Source: JBBDXS01 sp040902195
GTDB taxonomy: Bacteria > Chloroflexota > Dehalococcoidia > DSTF01 > RBG-16-68-14
Reading direction: 5' to 3'
Assembly: GCA_040902195.1 (NCBI GenBank)
Contig: JBBDXS010000018.1
Location: forward strand, 1-64,000
DNA length: 64,000 bases
Position numbers and translations under genes: made by a program. This document shows positions 41,812-50,046 of this stretch, in pieces (the first letter of the stretch is position 1; every line of letters begins with the position of its first letter). The notes beneath the pieces were generated by a model. The model was not told the origin of the DNA. It was given only the letters and a program-made list of their open reading frames with translations, and did no database searches.

Positions 41812-43524
41812 CTACCGTCCCCACGCGCCGCCGCCCGGCGTTTCGATGCGGAGGCGTGCACCCTTCGCTACGTCGAGCTGGGCCTTCGAAGGCAGGCGGC
41901 GCTTGCGGCCGTTCGCGTCGATGAGCGAATCGCGGCCGGGCTTGCCGTCCGGGCCGCCCCTGAGGCCCCAGGGGCCGCGGCGGCGTCGCTCGCCCACGAT
42001 CGTCACGCTCGCGGCGCCGAGGAACTCGTACTCGCGCACGAGGCCGTCGCCGCCACGATGGCGGCCGGCGCCGGCGGAGCCGCGTCGCACAGCGTACTCG
42101 CGGACGCGGAAGGGATAGGCCAGCTCCAGCGCCTCGACGGGAGTGTTCATCGTGTTCGTCATGTGCGTGTGTACGGCGGACAGGCCATCGCGCTGCGGGC
42201 CGGCGCCGGCGCCGCCCGCGAGCGTCTCGTAGTAGGCGAACGGCCGCGCGCGATCGACGTCGTAGCCGCCGATCGCGACGTTGTTCATCGTGCCGGCGCT
42301 CGCGGCGGGGATGCGATCAGGCAGCGCCTGCGCGAGCGCGCCGAAGACGGTGTCGACGATGCGCTGCGACGTCTCGACGTTGCCCGCCGATACGGCGTGC
42401 GGCGGGCTTGCGTTGACGATAGACACCTCGGGCAGGACGAACGAAATCGGACGCAGCGAGCCGTCGTTCACGGGCGCGCCTTCGTCGAGGAGGCAGCGGA
42501 CGCAATAGTAGACGGCCGACTTCGTGACGGCGGCAACGGCGTTCACGGAGCCCGGGCGCTCGAGCGCGCTGCCGGTGAAGTCGAAGCGCATCGCGCCGCG
42601 GCGCACCGAGATGCGCAGGCGGATCGGGACCGGCTCCGGCGTCACGCCGTCGTCGTCGAGCGCGTCCTCGAACTCGTACGTGCCGTCATCGATCGCGGCG
42701 ATGGCGTCACGCGTGAGGCGCTCGGCGTAGTCTTGGAGCGCGGACATCTGGCGCGCGACCTCACGCCGGCCGTAGCGCGCGACGAGCTCCAGCAGCCGCG
42801 CCTCGCCGCGACGGTGCGCCGCGAGCTGCGCGTCGAGATCGCCCCGGCGCTCCTGCGGCGTGCGCACGTTCCGGAGCAGGAGGGCGAGCACTTCTTCGTT
42901 GCGGCGGCCGCGGCGTATGAGGTGGAGCGGCGGGATGATCACGCCCTCCTGGTACAGCTCATTCGCGAGCGGCATCGATCCCGGCGACATGCCGCCGACA
43001 TCCGCGTGGTGCGCGCGCGACACGACGAAGCCAACGAGCTCTCGCTGCGCGAAGGCGGGCGAGACCATCGTGATGTCCGGCAGGTGCGTTCCGCCGAGGT
43101 AGGGGTCGTTGAGCATGACGACGTCGCCCGGCGCGAACGGGCCGATCGGCAGAACAGCCTCGACCGCGACGGGCATCGCGCCGAGGTGCACCGGGATGTG
43201 CGTCGCCTGCGCGACGAGGCGACCGCGCGCGTCGAAAACGGCGCAGGAGTAGTCGCGGCGCTCCTTGATGTTCGGCGAGTGCGCTGTGCGCCCCAGCGTC
43301 ACGCCCATCTCCGCCGCAACGGACGAGAAGAGCGCGCCGAACACGGCGAGGGCGGTTGGGTCGGCTCCTGCACCCCCGGCCCCTTTTCTTCGGCGACCCT
43401 TCGCTTTGCTCGAGGGCAGGGTCCGAGGGGAGCTCACAGGAGGGACGCTTTCGTTGATCTTCGAACTTGCCCGTTGCGCTGGCCTCACGAGCGGCACCGT
43501 TCTAGTCCTGCGTCCGGCGGACAA
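41812..43524 (-). CDS. hyuB: hydantoinase B / oxoprolinase B-type subunit
   Basis: HyuB-type subunits act with HyuA in ATP-dependent opening of hydantoin or 5-oxoproline rings. The 570-residue protein has the family blocks AEMGVTLGRTAHSPNIKERR, DYSCAVFDARGRLVAQATHI, PGDVVMLNDPYLGGTHLPDI, AGNVETSQRIVDTVFGAL and ETLAGGAGAGPQRDG. The ~57 residues before ADPTALAVFGALF are Arg/Ser/Pro-rich and partly repeat-derived, so the true start may be further in. It overlaps the gene upstream by 23 bases. HyuA lies 1.8 kb away, unlike the usual adjacent pair. Confidence 0.88.
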   Translation of the reverse strand: MSAGRRTRTVPLVRPAQRASSKINESVPPVSSPRTLPSSKAKGRRRKGAGGAGADPTALAVFGALFSSVAAEMGVTLGRTAHSPNIKERRDYSCAVFDARGRLVAQATHIPVHLGAMPVAVEAVLPIGPFAPGDVVMLNDPYLGGTHLPDITMVSPAFAQRELVGFVVSRAHHADVGGMSPGSMPLANELYQEGVIIPPLHLIRRGRRNEEVLALLLRNVRTPQERRGDLDAQLAAHRRGEARLLELVARYGRREVARQMSALQDYAERLTRDAIAAIDDGTYEFEDALDDDGVTPEPVPIRLRISVRRGAMRFDFTGSALERPGSVNAVAAVTKSAVYYCVRCLLDEGAPVNDGSLRPISFVLPEVSIVNASPPHAVSAGNVETSQRIVDTVFGALAQALPDRIPAASAGTMNNVAIGGYDVDRARPFAYYETLAGGAGAGPQRDGLSAVHTHMTNTMNTPVEALELAYPFRVREYAVRRGSAGAGRHRGGDGLVREYEFLGAASVTIVGERRRRGPWGLRGGPDGKPGRDSLIDANGRKRRLPSKAQLDVAKGARLRIETPGGGAWGR

Positions 43525-43957
43525 TGTCTTCTATGGCGGGATCGCACGGTTGGCGTTCGTCCGGAGGGGGCAAGTCAGACGCGTGAATCGTAAGCTCATC
43601 GTGCAGTTCGTCGTCGAACCGACGGAGCGTAGTCGTCAGCTTCAGCACGGTGCAGCCCCGTAGGTCAACGACGTGGAACTCCAGCGGGTCGTCTTTGCCT
43701 CCGAATTCGTCTGCAAGGTGACTGAAGCTCTTGTGCGAACCAGGCGGCAGTCGGCCAAAGCCAGACTTGCCATTAACTTCTACGAACAGTGGCTCATTGG
43801 TCTCGTTGTTGTAGTCTAGATTCCGCCCCGGATCGCAGCCCGCTGCTAGTACCGCCAGCGCCAGCACGAAAGCCACGTACGCCGAACCTGCGTACCCCCA
43901 TGCGTAGGATTTGGCGGCGATCCGCGGACGACACCCTGTGCGGCCGGCAACTCTCAC
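43502..43957 (-). CDS. putative lipoprotein of unknown function
   Basis: The 151-residue product has a long basic N-terminus, then VAFVLALAVLAAGC, a lipobox. The domain after it (LDYNNETNEPLFVEVNG, then LEFHVVDLRGCTVLKLTT) resembles a small beta sandwich. The signal peptide would be better with a start further in (a GTG at about 43880), but the ATG at 43957 overlaps the stop of the kinase gene by 4 bases, which fits coupling. The family is not recognised. Confidence 0.55.
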   Translation of the reverse strand: MRVAGRTGCRPRIAAKSYAWGYAGSAYVAFVLALAVLAAGCDPGRNLDYNNETNEPLFVEVNGKSGFGRLPPGSHKSFSHLADEFGGKDDPLEFHVVDLRGCTVLKLTTTLRRFDDELHDELTIHASDLPPPDERQPCDPAIEDIVRRTQD

Positions 43958-44511
43958 GGGCGCGCGCCGATGTGTTCGAGGACGATGCGTGCGGCCTCGC
44001 TAGCGGCGACGCGCGACGTATCGATCGTCATCGGGCTGGCAGGCGCGTTCATCTCGAACGCGCGGTAGACGGCCTCGACCGTACGCTCCTCGCGCGAGGC
44101 GTCGTCGCGCGCGCGGGCGAGCAACGTCTCGAGCGGCGCCGTCACAACGACGAGCAGCGGCCGCACGTTCGGGATCGTCGCGACGAGCGCGAGCAGATCG
44201 CGCAGGTCGCTATCGTGCGTCGCGGCGGCGCCGTCGCGCTCGACGGCGAACGCGGCATCGACAATGACGTGGTAGCCGCCCCGTACGTAGGACGCGGAGA
44301 GCAGCTTGATCTGGCGGTAGACGAGCTCGGCTTCCCTGGCGAGGTCTGAATCGTGGCCGACGATCCAGCGCGACCACAGATCGTCCTGCGAGATGCAGGC
44401 GACCTTACGCTGCCCCTCGGCGGCGAGCTGCCGCGCGATCGCGCGCGCAACGCTCGTCTTACCGGAGAGCGCCGGCCCGCGCACGACAAGGAAGGCCTGT
44501 TCGTTGAGCAT
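43954..44511 (-). CDS. P-loop kinase-like protein
   Basis: The 185-residue protein has a Walker A loop VVRGPALSGKTSVARAIA near its start, then CISQDDLWSRW and YHVIVDAAF, a Walker B-like strand, and the arginine-rich lid ARARDDASREERTVEAVYRAFE. It resembles the nucleoside- and antibiotic-kinase branch of P-loop proteins (chloramphenicol phosphotransferase or zeta toxin-like). No antitoxin gene accompanies it. It ends 4 bases into the next gene. Confidence 0.7.
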   Translation of the reverse strand: MLNEQAFLVVRGPALSGKTSVARAIARQLAAEGQRKVACISQDDLWSRWIVGHDSDLAREAELVYRQIKLLSASYVRGGYHVIVDAAFAVERDGAAATHDSDLRDLLALVATIPNVRPLLVVVTAPLETLLARARDDASREERTVEAVYRAFEMNAPASPMTIDTSRVAASEAARIVLEHIGARP

Positions 44512-44513
44512 TG

Positions 44514-45353
44514 CTAGTCCGGCACCTCGATCTCTATGTCGCCGAACTCCGAAAAGTCGATGGTCATGAACGGCTCGCTACTCGCCGCGTTGGAGAGCTC
44601 GATGCTGGAAATACTTCTGCGGTCAGCTGAAAGTGTAATCTTGATGTCGTCCGGAGGTGATGCGTCTAGCGACGGATCGTCTGCCGCGATGCCGGCAAAG
44701 TCTTCGAATTCGTCTTCTGGCATTCCGGCATCTACAGCCAGTCGATGCATGTTGTCGACGACTGCGCGCTCGACGCGCACGCGGCCCCGAATGGTGCCAT
44801 CGCCTTCGCGATGCAGATCCGTTGCTTGCTCGACGGCCACGAGCGGCCAGCCAGGAACATAGAGGGAGGACAATCCGAAGGCTGGAATGACCTCGCGCTC
44901 GCCATCCATCCAGTCTTCGCAGGAGGTGTTGATGCCCTCACAAGGCCGTCCGTATGCGCGATCGCCGACAAGGACAGCTTCGAAGACGGTCTCGCCAGTG
45001 ATGTTGGTGACAACGGTATGGCAACTGCTGGAGAGGGAGGTCTCTGTTCTCTCCTCCTCACAGACTTCCTCGCTGTCGCCGACCGGTGAGAAGAGCAACA
45101 CGCGATACCTGTCAGGACGCTGATAGAAGATATCCCAGTGATCCATATCACGCTCGTCCTGGGGGTCTTCTTCCCTACGTAGCACATAGGAAGCCCTGTA
45201 TGATTCAGCGTCCCGCATGTTCGAGAGCGCTGCGTCAATCAGAGCCTGCGCCTCTTCTGGCACACGCGTCTCATCGGGCGAGCCGCCGCCTCCTCCGCAG
45301 GCCATCGCGACAAAGCACAGCGCACTCGCCGCCAACACCAGGGCCAACTTCAT
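44514..45353 (-). CDS. lipoprotein, LolA/LppX-like fold candidate
   Basis: The start is the ATG at 45353 (GGAAGGAGCAG upstream), giving a lipoprotein signal ending CFVAMAC. The 279-residue product has a repeated strand/helix layout with AQALIDAALSNMRDAESYRA, DMDHWDIFYQRPDRYRVLL, VLVGDRAYGRPCEGI and DIKITLSADRRSISSIEL. This is the course of the half-barrel lipoproteins LppX/LprG and LolA, which carry lipids, but the match is by pattern only. It follows hyuA by 20 bases. Confidence 0.65.
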   Translation of the reverse strand: MKLALVLAASALCFVAMACGGGGGSPDETRVPEEAQALIDAALSNMRDAESYRASYVLRREEDPQDERDMDHWDIFYQRPDRYRVLLFSPVGDSEEVCEEERTETSLSSSCHTVVTNITGETVFEAVLVGDRAYGRPCEGINTSCEDWMDGEREVIPAFGLSSLYVPGWPLVAVEQATDLHREGDGTIRGRVRVERAVVDNMHRLAVDAGMPEDEFEDFAGIAADDPSLDASPPDDIKITLSADRRSISSIELSNAASSEPFMTIDFSEFGDIEIEVPD

Positions 45354-45372
45354 CGATCTGCTCCTTCCGCCA

Positions 45373-47406
45373 TTACTGCCCTCGTTCCAGGAGCAGCGTA
45401 CCAACCTTATCGACCGTGCCGCGCCAGCCGGGCGGGACCGCGGTCGTCGCGTCGAGCTGCAGGACGAGCGCCGGGCCGCGAAGGCGCGAGCCCGGACGCA
45501 GTCGATCGCGCTCGTACACCTTCGTGTCGCGCATGCGGCCGTCGAACCAGACGGCGCGGCGTTCTGGGCGAGCGGCGGCCGGACTCCGTAGGTCGGGGTC
45601 TTTAGACCCCGACGCGGGGGGGTGAAGACCCGCGCCTACAATAATCCGTGCGCCCGGCGCGGCGGCGCGAACGCGCATCGCAACGGTCTCGACTGCACGC
45701 GAGGAGTCCGCATGGCCGTAGCGCTGCCGGTGCGCCAGGTGGAACGACCGCAGGAAGCGCTCCGGCTGGAGACCGGACGCCCCGCTCGCGATCGACACCG
45801 TGATCTCGTACGACTGGCCCTCGTAGCGCAGATCGAGCGCGCGCATCACGCGGACGCTGCGTTCGTAGCCCTGTCGCGCCAGCTCGCGGCGCGCCTTCGT
45901 TTCGAGGCGCTCGAACGCGCGCGCGAGGCGTCCCGCGAAGGCATCGCTCTCGCGCACGGACGCAAGGAACGCCTGCGTCTCGTCGTGCACGACGGGCGAC
46001 GCCGCCATCCCGAACGCGGAGAGGACGCCCGGCGCGAGCGGTACAAGCACGCGCGGGACCGAGAGCGCGTCCGCCAGCTCGCAGGCGTGCAGCGGCCCGG
46101 CGCCGCCGAACGCGACAAGCACGAAGCGGCGCGGGTCGTGCCCGCGCTCGACGGAGGCCACACGCAGCGCTGCCTCCATACTCACGTTCGCGACGCGCAG
46201 CACCGCCGCGGCCGCCTCGACAACGTCCCCTCCGAACGCGCGCGCGACCGGCCGCAGCGCGCGATGCGCCGCTTTCGCATCGAGTGTCATACGCCCGCCG
46301 AGAAATCGATCGGGCAACAGCCGTCCGAGGACAACGTGCGCGTCGGTCACGGTAGGCTGGTCGCCGTTGCCGTAGCAGGCCGGGCCGGGATCGGCGCCGG
46401 CGCTCTCCGGCCCGACGCGCAACGCGCCGCCTGCGTCGATACTCGCGATCGAGCCGCCGCCCGCCCCTACCGTGTGCACATCGACCGTCGGAATGCGCAG
46501 CGGGAGGCCGCCGACGGTCGATTCCGTCGTGAAGGGGATCGATCCGTCGCAGAGACAGACGTCCGTCGACGTGCCGCCCATATCGAATGTGATGATGCGC
46601 TCGATGCCGCTCTCGCGCGCGACGCGGAACGCCCCCGCGACACCGCCCGCCGGGCCTGACAGCACCGTCCGCACCGCCATCGAGCCGGACGCGCGCGCGT
46701 TCGCGCTGCCGCCGTTCGATTGCATGACACGCAGGCGTTTCGTCCCGCGCGCGCGCAAACCGTCCGCGAGCCGCGAGAGGTATCGCTCCATCACCGGCGC
46801 GACGTAGGCGTTGAGCACCGTGGTGCTCGTGCGCTCGTACTCGCGGTGCTCCGGCAGCACCTCGAACGAGGCGGAGCACGGCAGCCCGCGCCGGCGCGCC
46901 GCGTCGCGCACCATGCGTTCGTGCGCAGGATGAAGGAACGAGAACAAGAAGCACACCGCGAGCGACTCGACTCGCCGGCGCACGAGCTTGTCGAGCAGCG
47001 CCTCGACCCCGGCCGCCACGAGCGGCTCCAAGACGCGGCCCTTGTGGTCGACGCGCTCGCGCGCTTCGAGGCGTAGCTCCGCAGGGACGAGCGGCGGCGG
47101 GCGCGATGGCTCCAGGTCGTAGAGCTCCGGGCGTGTTTGCCTGCCGATCTCCAGCACGTCGCGAAAGCCGCGCGTAGTGATAAGCGCCGTCTTCGCGCCG
47201 CGACGTTCGAGCACGGCGTTGGTCGCAACGGTTGACCCGTGCACAACCTCCTCGACCTGCCAGCCGGCCTCCGCGAGCCCCTCGAGCACGCCGCGCGACG
47301 GGTCGTCCGGCGTCGACGGCCGTTTGTAGACCGAGAGCACGCCGTCCTGCCAGAGGACGAAGTCGGTGAACGTACCGCCTACGTCGACGCCAAGAATGCT
47401 CGCCAT
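45373..47406 (-). CDS. hyuA: hydantoinase A / oxoprolinase A-type subunit
   Basis: HyuA binds ATP in the ring-opening reaction shared with HyuB. The 677-residue protein starts ASILGVDVGGTFTDFVLW (actin-like phosphate loop), with VVHGSTVATNAVLER, RVMQSNGGSANARASG, LSGPAGGVAGAFR, ITFDMGGTSTDVCL and VGAGGGSIASID. The ATG at 47406 is 6 bases from a TATACT -10 (47413-47418), so the mRNA is probably leaderless. Near the C-terminus a palindrome (45587-45613) is read in frame as ASGSKDPDLRSP, a stretch not expected in the family. Confidence 0.93.
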   Translation of the reverse strand: MASILGVDVGGTFTDFVLWQDGVLSVYKRPSTPDDPSRGVLEGLAEAGWQVEEVVHGSTVATNAVLERRGAKTALITTRGFRDVLEIGRQTRPELYDLEPSRPPPLVPAELRLEARERVDHKGRVLEPLVAAGVEALLDKLVRRRVESLAVCFLFSFLHPAHERMVRDAARRRGLPCSASFEVLPEHREYERTSTTVLNAYVAPVMERYLSRLADGLRARGTKRLRVMQSNGGSANARASGSMAVRTVLSGPAGGVAGAFRVARESGIERIITFDMGGTSTDVCLCDGSIPFTTESTVGGLPLRIPTVDVHTVGAGGGSIASIDAGGALRVGPESAGADPGPACYGNGDQPTVTDAHVVLGRLLPDRFLGGRMTLDAKAAHRALRPVARAFGGDVVEAAAAVLRVANVSMEAALRVASVERGHDPRRFVLVAFGGAGPLHACELADALSVPRVLVPLAPGVLSAFGMAASPVVHDETQAFLASVRESDAFAGRLARAFERLETKARRELARQGYERSVRVMRALDLRYEGQSYEITVSIASGASGLQPERFLRSFHLAHRQRYGHADSSRAVETVAMRVRAAAPGARIIVGAGLHPPASGSKDPDLRSPAAARPERRAVWFDGRMRDTKVYERDRLRPGSRLRGPALVLQLDATTAVPPGWRGTVDKVGTLLLERGQ
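45587..45639. repeat. dispersed palindromic repeats inside hyuA
   Basis: CGTAGGTCGGGGTC faces GACCCCGAC (45587-45613), and GAAGACCCGCGCCTAC (45624-45639) follows, a half-copy of the type at 59721. Both are translated in frame near the HyuA C-terminus. Confidence 0.7.
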
Positions 47407-47412
47407 GCCGTG

Positions 47413-47418
47413 AGTATA
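47413..47418 (-). promoter_or_regulatory. -10 element of leaderless hyuA
   Basis: TATACT on the minus strand, with 6 bases between it and the ATG. Confidence 0.6.
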
Positions 47419-47481
47419 GGAGCCTCCGGGGCGCTGTGCTAAGATTGGGCGCTCAAGTGGAGGCTGGCCATCGCGCAGTCC

Positions 47482-48090
47482 ATGGAACTGATGCCCATCG
47501 CGCCTGCGAAACGAGAGCAAGTCGCGGAGATGCTGGCCCGCGCCTTCTTCGACGACCCGCTCATGATGTACGTTCAGCCAGACAGCGAGCGGCGCCGTCG
47601 CGGCGATCACTTCTTTTTCCTGCGCGTGATCGCGTATTGCGACCGCTACGGCGTGGCGAACACATTCGCCTCCGCGCCGGAGGGCGCAGCGCTCTGGCTC
47701 CCGCCCGATGCGCCGACAACCAGCACGCTCCGCATGGTCCGCTCCGGCATGGCGGCGCTACCGTTCGCGATGGGCTTCGGCGCGGCGATGCGCTTCATGA
47801 CGGCGGGCAACTATCTCGAATCGTTGCACCACAGGAACATGCCACCGCGCCACTGGTACCTGCTCGTCCTGGGCATCGAGCCGGAGCGGCAGGGCATGGG
47901 CCTCGGCGGCGCGATCATCCAACCGACGCTCGAGCGCGCCGACCGCGAGCGGCTCCCCTGCTACCTTGAGACGATGAAGGAGCGAAACGTCACGTTCTAC
48001 AGGAAGCACGGCTTCGACGTGGTCGTCGAGGGCGAGCTGCCGAAAGGCGGCCCGCACTTCTGGACGATGCGCCGCGAGCCAATCGGCTAA
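47482..48090 (+). CDS. GNAT-family N-acetyltransferase, first of a tandem pair
   Basis: The 202-residue protein has the GNAT acetyl-CoA motif LGIEPERQGMGLGGAII and the closing YLETMKERNVTFYRKHGFDV. It begins MELMPIAPAKREQVAEMLAR. About half its residues match the next gene, so the two arose by duplication. An extended -10 (TGCTAAGAT, 47437-47445) precedes it. A GGAGG lies too far before the ATG but at the right distance from an in-frame ATC (47470), so the start is slightly uncertain. Confidence 0.88.
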   Translation: MELMPIAPAKREQVAEMLARAFFDDPLMMYVQPDSERRRRGDHFFFLRVIAYCDRYGVANTFASAPEGAALWLPPDAPTTSTLRMVRSGMAALPFAMGFGAAMRFMTAGNYLESLHHRNMPPRHWYLLVLGIEPERQGMGLGGAIIQPTLERADRERLPCYLETMKERNVTFYRKHGFDVVVEGELPKGGPHFWTMRREPIG

Positions 48091-48101
48091 AGGAGGCCAT
48101 G

Positions 48102-48710
48102 ATGGCGACCGTCGATCTCGAGCCCGGCAAGCGCGAAGACGCCGTGCAGGTGCTCTCGCGCGCGTTTTTCGACGACCCACTGGTGGAATACATCACGCCG
48201 GACCCGGACAAGCGCCGGGCCAACCTGCCGTGGTTCTTTGGCATCGCGACGAAATACGGGGAGAAGTATGGCGGGACGGCGCACACGACGCCGGATTCCG
48301 TCCAGGGCGCGGCGCTCTGGCTCCCGCCGGGCGAGACGATCACGTCGACGCTGCGGCTGATCCGGCTCGGCCTGCTGGCGACGCCGTTTCGCTTCGGCAT
48401 CTCCTCGACGATGCGCTTCCTCACGGTGCTCAGCAAACTCGAGCACCTGCACAAGCGCGACGTCCCGCCGGAGCACTGGTACCTGTGGATCCTTGGCGTC
48501 GAGCCGGAGCGGCAGGGACAGGGCATCGGCGGCAACCTGATCGCGCCGGTGCTGGAGCGCGCGGACAAGGAACACTTGCCCTGCTACCTGGAGACCATGA
48601 AGGAGCGCAACGTCACGTTCTATCAGAAGAACGGCTTCGAAGTCGTCGTCGACGACACATTTAAGGACGGCCCGCGCTACTGGACGATGCGCCGCGAGCC
48701 GATCGGATAG
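48102..48710 (+). CDS. GNAT-family N-acetyltransferase, second of a tandem pair
   Basis: The product of about 202 residues repeats the layout of its neighbour: RAFFDDPLVEYITPDPDKRR, AALWLPPGET, the acetyl-CoA loop LGVEPERQGQGIGGNLI, and YLETMKERNVTFYQKNGFEV. AAAGGAGG precedes tandem ATG codons, of which the second (48102) has better spacing. It lies 11 bases after the first copy. Relatives in this branch modify small amines or peptides; the substrate is unknown. Confidence 0.88.
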   Translation: MATVDLEPGKREDAVQVLSRAFFDDPLVEYITPDPDKRRANLPWFFGIATKYGEKYGGTAHTTPDSVQGAALWLPPGETITSTLRLIRLGLLATPFRFGISSTMRFLTVLSKLEHLHKRDVPPEHWYLWILGVEPERQGQGIGGNLIAPVLERADKEHLPCYLETMKERNVTFYQKNGFEVVVDDTFKDGPRYWTMRREPIG

Positions 48711-48720
48711 GGGGAACGCC

Positions 48721-49086
48721 ATGGCAACGACGAAGGAGATCGTAGAGGCGTACGGCGCGTCGTGGAACGAGCCGGACGAAGCGAAGCGCCGCGCGCTGCT
48801 CGAGCGATCGTGGGCGGACGACGGCGTGTTCCAGGACCCGCGCGATCGCGCGCAAGGCCGCGACGGGCTGCTGCAGCTCATCGCAGGCTTTCAGCAGCAG
48901 TTCGCCGGCGCGCAGATCGTGATGACGAGCGGCCTCGACGAGCACCACGGGCTCATTCGCTTCACGTGGCGCATAGACGACGCGCAGGGCAAGCCCTTGC
49001 TGGAGGGCATCGATTTCGGAGAGCTGGCGGCGGATGGACGGATCCAGCGCATCGCCGGCTTCTGGGGTCCGCCGCCAGCGGAATAG
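48721..49086 (+). CDS. SnoaL/NTF2-like protein
   Basis: The 121-residue protein has the NTF2-like cone fold signs: EIVEAYGASWNEPDEAKRRA, LERSWADDGVFQDPRD, GRDGLLQLIAGFQQQFAGAQ, IRFTWRIDD and GRIQRIAGFWG. Small members may be enzymes or ligand binders. A GGGGGAA site precedes it, 10 bases after the acetyltransferase stop, so it is the third gene of that operon. It ends directly beside the convergent larE stop. Confidence 0.82.
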   Translation: MATTKEIVEAYGASWNEPDEAKRRALLERSWADDGVFQDPRDRAQGRDGLLQLIAGFQQQFAGAQIVMTSGLDEHHGLIRFTWRIDDAQGKPLLEGIDFGELAADGRIQRIAGFWGPPPAE

Positions 49087-49911
49087 CTAGCGCGAGACCT
49101 CGGTCAGCGAGAGCACTTCGTTCATGCTGCCGGAGCGGAAGCCCGCGAGATCGAGCGTGACGTACTTGTAGCCGAGCGCCTTCAGCCCCTCGACGACGCG
49201 TTCGCGCTGCTCGACGAGGGCCGCCATGTCGGCAGGCTCGACCTCGATCCGCGCGACGTCGTCGTGGTGGCGCACACGGAGCTGTCGCAGACCGAGCGAG
49301 CGCAGCAGCGCCTCGGCGCCGCCGACGCGCTCCAGCGCCTCGACCGTCACTGCCGTGCCGTACGGGATACGCGACGAGAGGCAGGCCATCGCCGGTTTAT
49401 CCCAGGTCGGCAGGCCGCGTTCGTGCGAGAGCGCGCGGATCTCGTCCTTCGTCAGCCCGGCTTCGATGAGCGGGCTGCGCACGCCGTGCTCCGCGGCCGC
49501 GACGCGCCCCGGTCGGTGGTCGCCCAGGTCATCGACGTTGCAACCGTCCACGACGAACGCGAAGCCACGCGCGCGCGCGGCGACGGCGAGCAGCTCGTAG
49601 AGCTCTGTCTTGCAGTGGTAGCAGCGCTGGGGCGAGTTCTCGACATAGCCGGCGCGCTCCATCTCGTGCGTATCGATGGCCTCGTGCGCGATGCCGATGC
49701 CGTGTGCGAGCTCACGCGCTTCCTCCACCTCCGCCGCCGGGATCGAGGGCGAGACCCCTGTGACGGCAAGCGCCCGCTCGCCCAGCGCGTCGAACGCAGC
49801 CGCGGCAACGAACGTGCTGTCGACGCCCGCCGAGAAGGCGACCATGACAGATCCCATCTCGCGCAAGATGCCGCGAAGGCGTTCCAGCTTCGATTCCAGC
49901 GTCTGGTCCAT
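49087..49911 (-). CDS. larE: ATP-dependent sacrificial sulfur transferase LarE
   Basis: LarE supplies sulfur from its own cysteine for the nickel-pincer cofactor of lactate racemase and related enzymes. The 274-residue protein has the PP-loop VMVAFSAGVDST (SAGVDS in place of the common SGGVDS), NSPQRCYHCKTELY, VVDGCNVDDLGDHRPG, and Cys177 in KPAMACLSSRIPYG, which matches the sacrificial Cys of the studied enzyme. No larB, larC or larA is in the window. A TAAGAT -10 lies 10 bases before the ATG, so the leader is very short. Confidence 0.93.
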   Translation of the reverse strand: MDQTLESKLERLRGILREMGSVMVAFSAGVDSTFVAAAAFDALGERALAVTGVSPSIPAAEVEEARELAHGIGIAHEAIDTHEMERAGYVENSPQRCYHCKTELYELLAVAARARGFAFVVDGCNVDDLGDHRPGRVAAAEHGVRSPLIEAGLTKDEIRALSHERGLPTWDKPAMACLSSRIPYGTAVTVEALERVGGAEALLRSLGLRQLRVRHHDDVARIEVEPADMAALVEQRERVVEGLKALGYKYVTLDLAGFRSGSMNEVLSLTEVSR

Positions 49912-50046
49912 CGGTGCCCCGATCTTAGCAGGATGTCCGCGAGGGCCGCCAACGCCCCGAGTCGCAGCTTCCTAAAGGGGCTCCCCAGCTAGACCGATAC
50001 CTAAAAGGAAGCCTACCCACGGGAGGCTGCCCGCATAGGAGCATGC

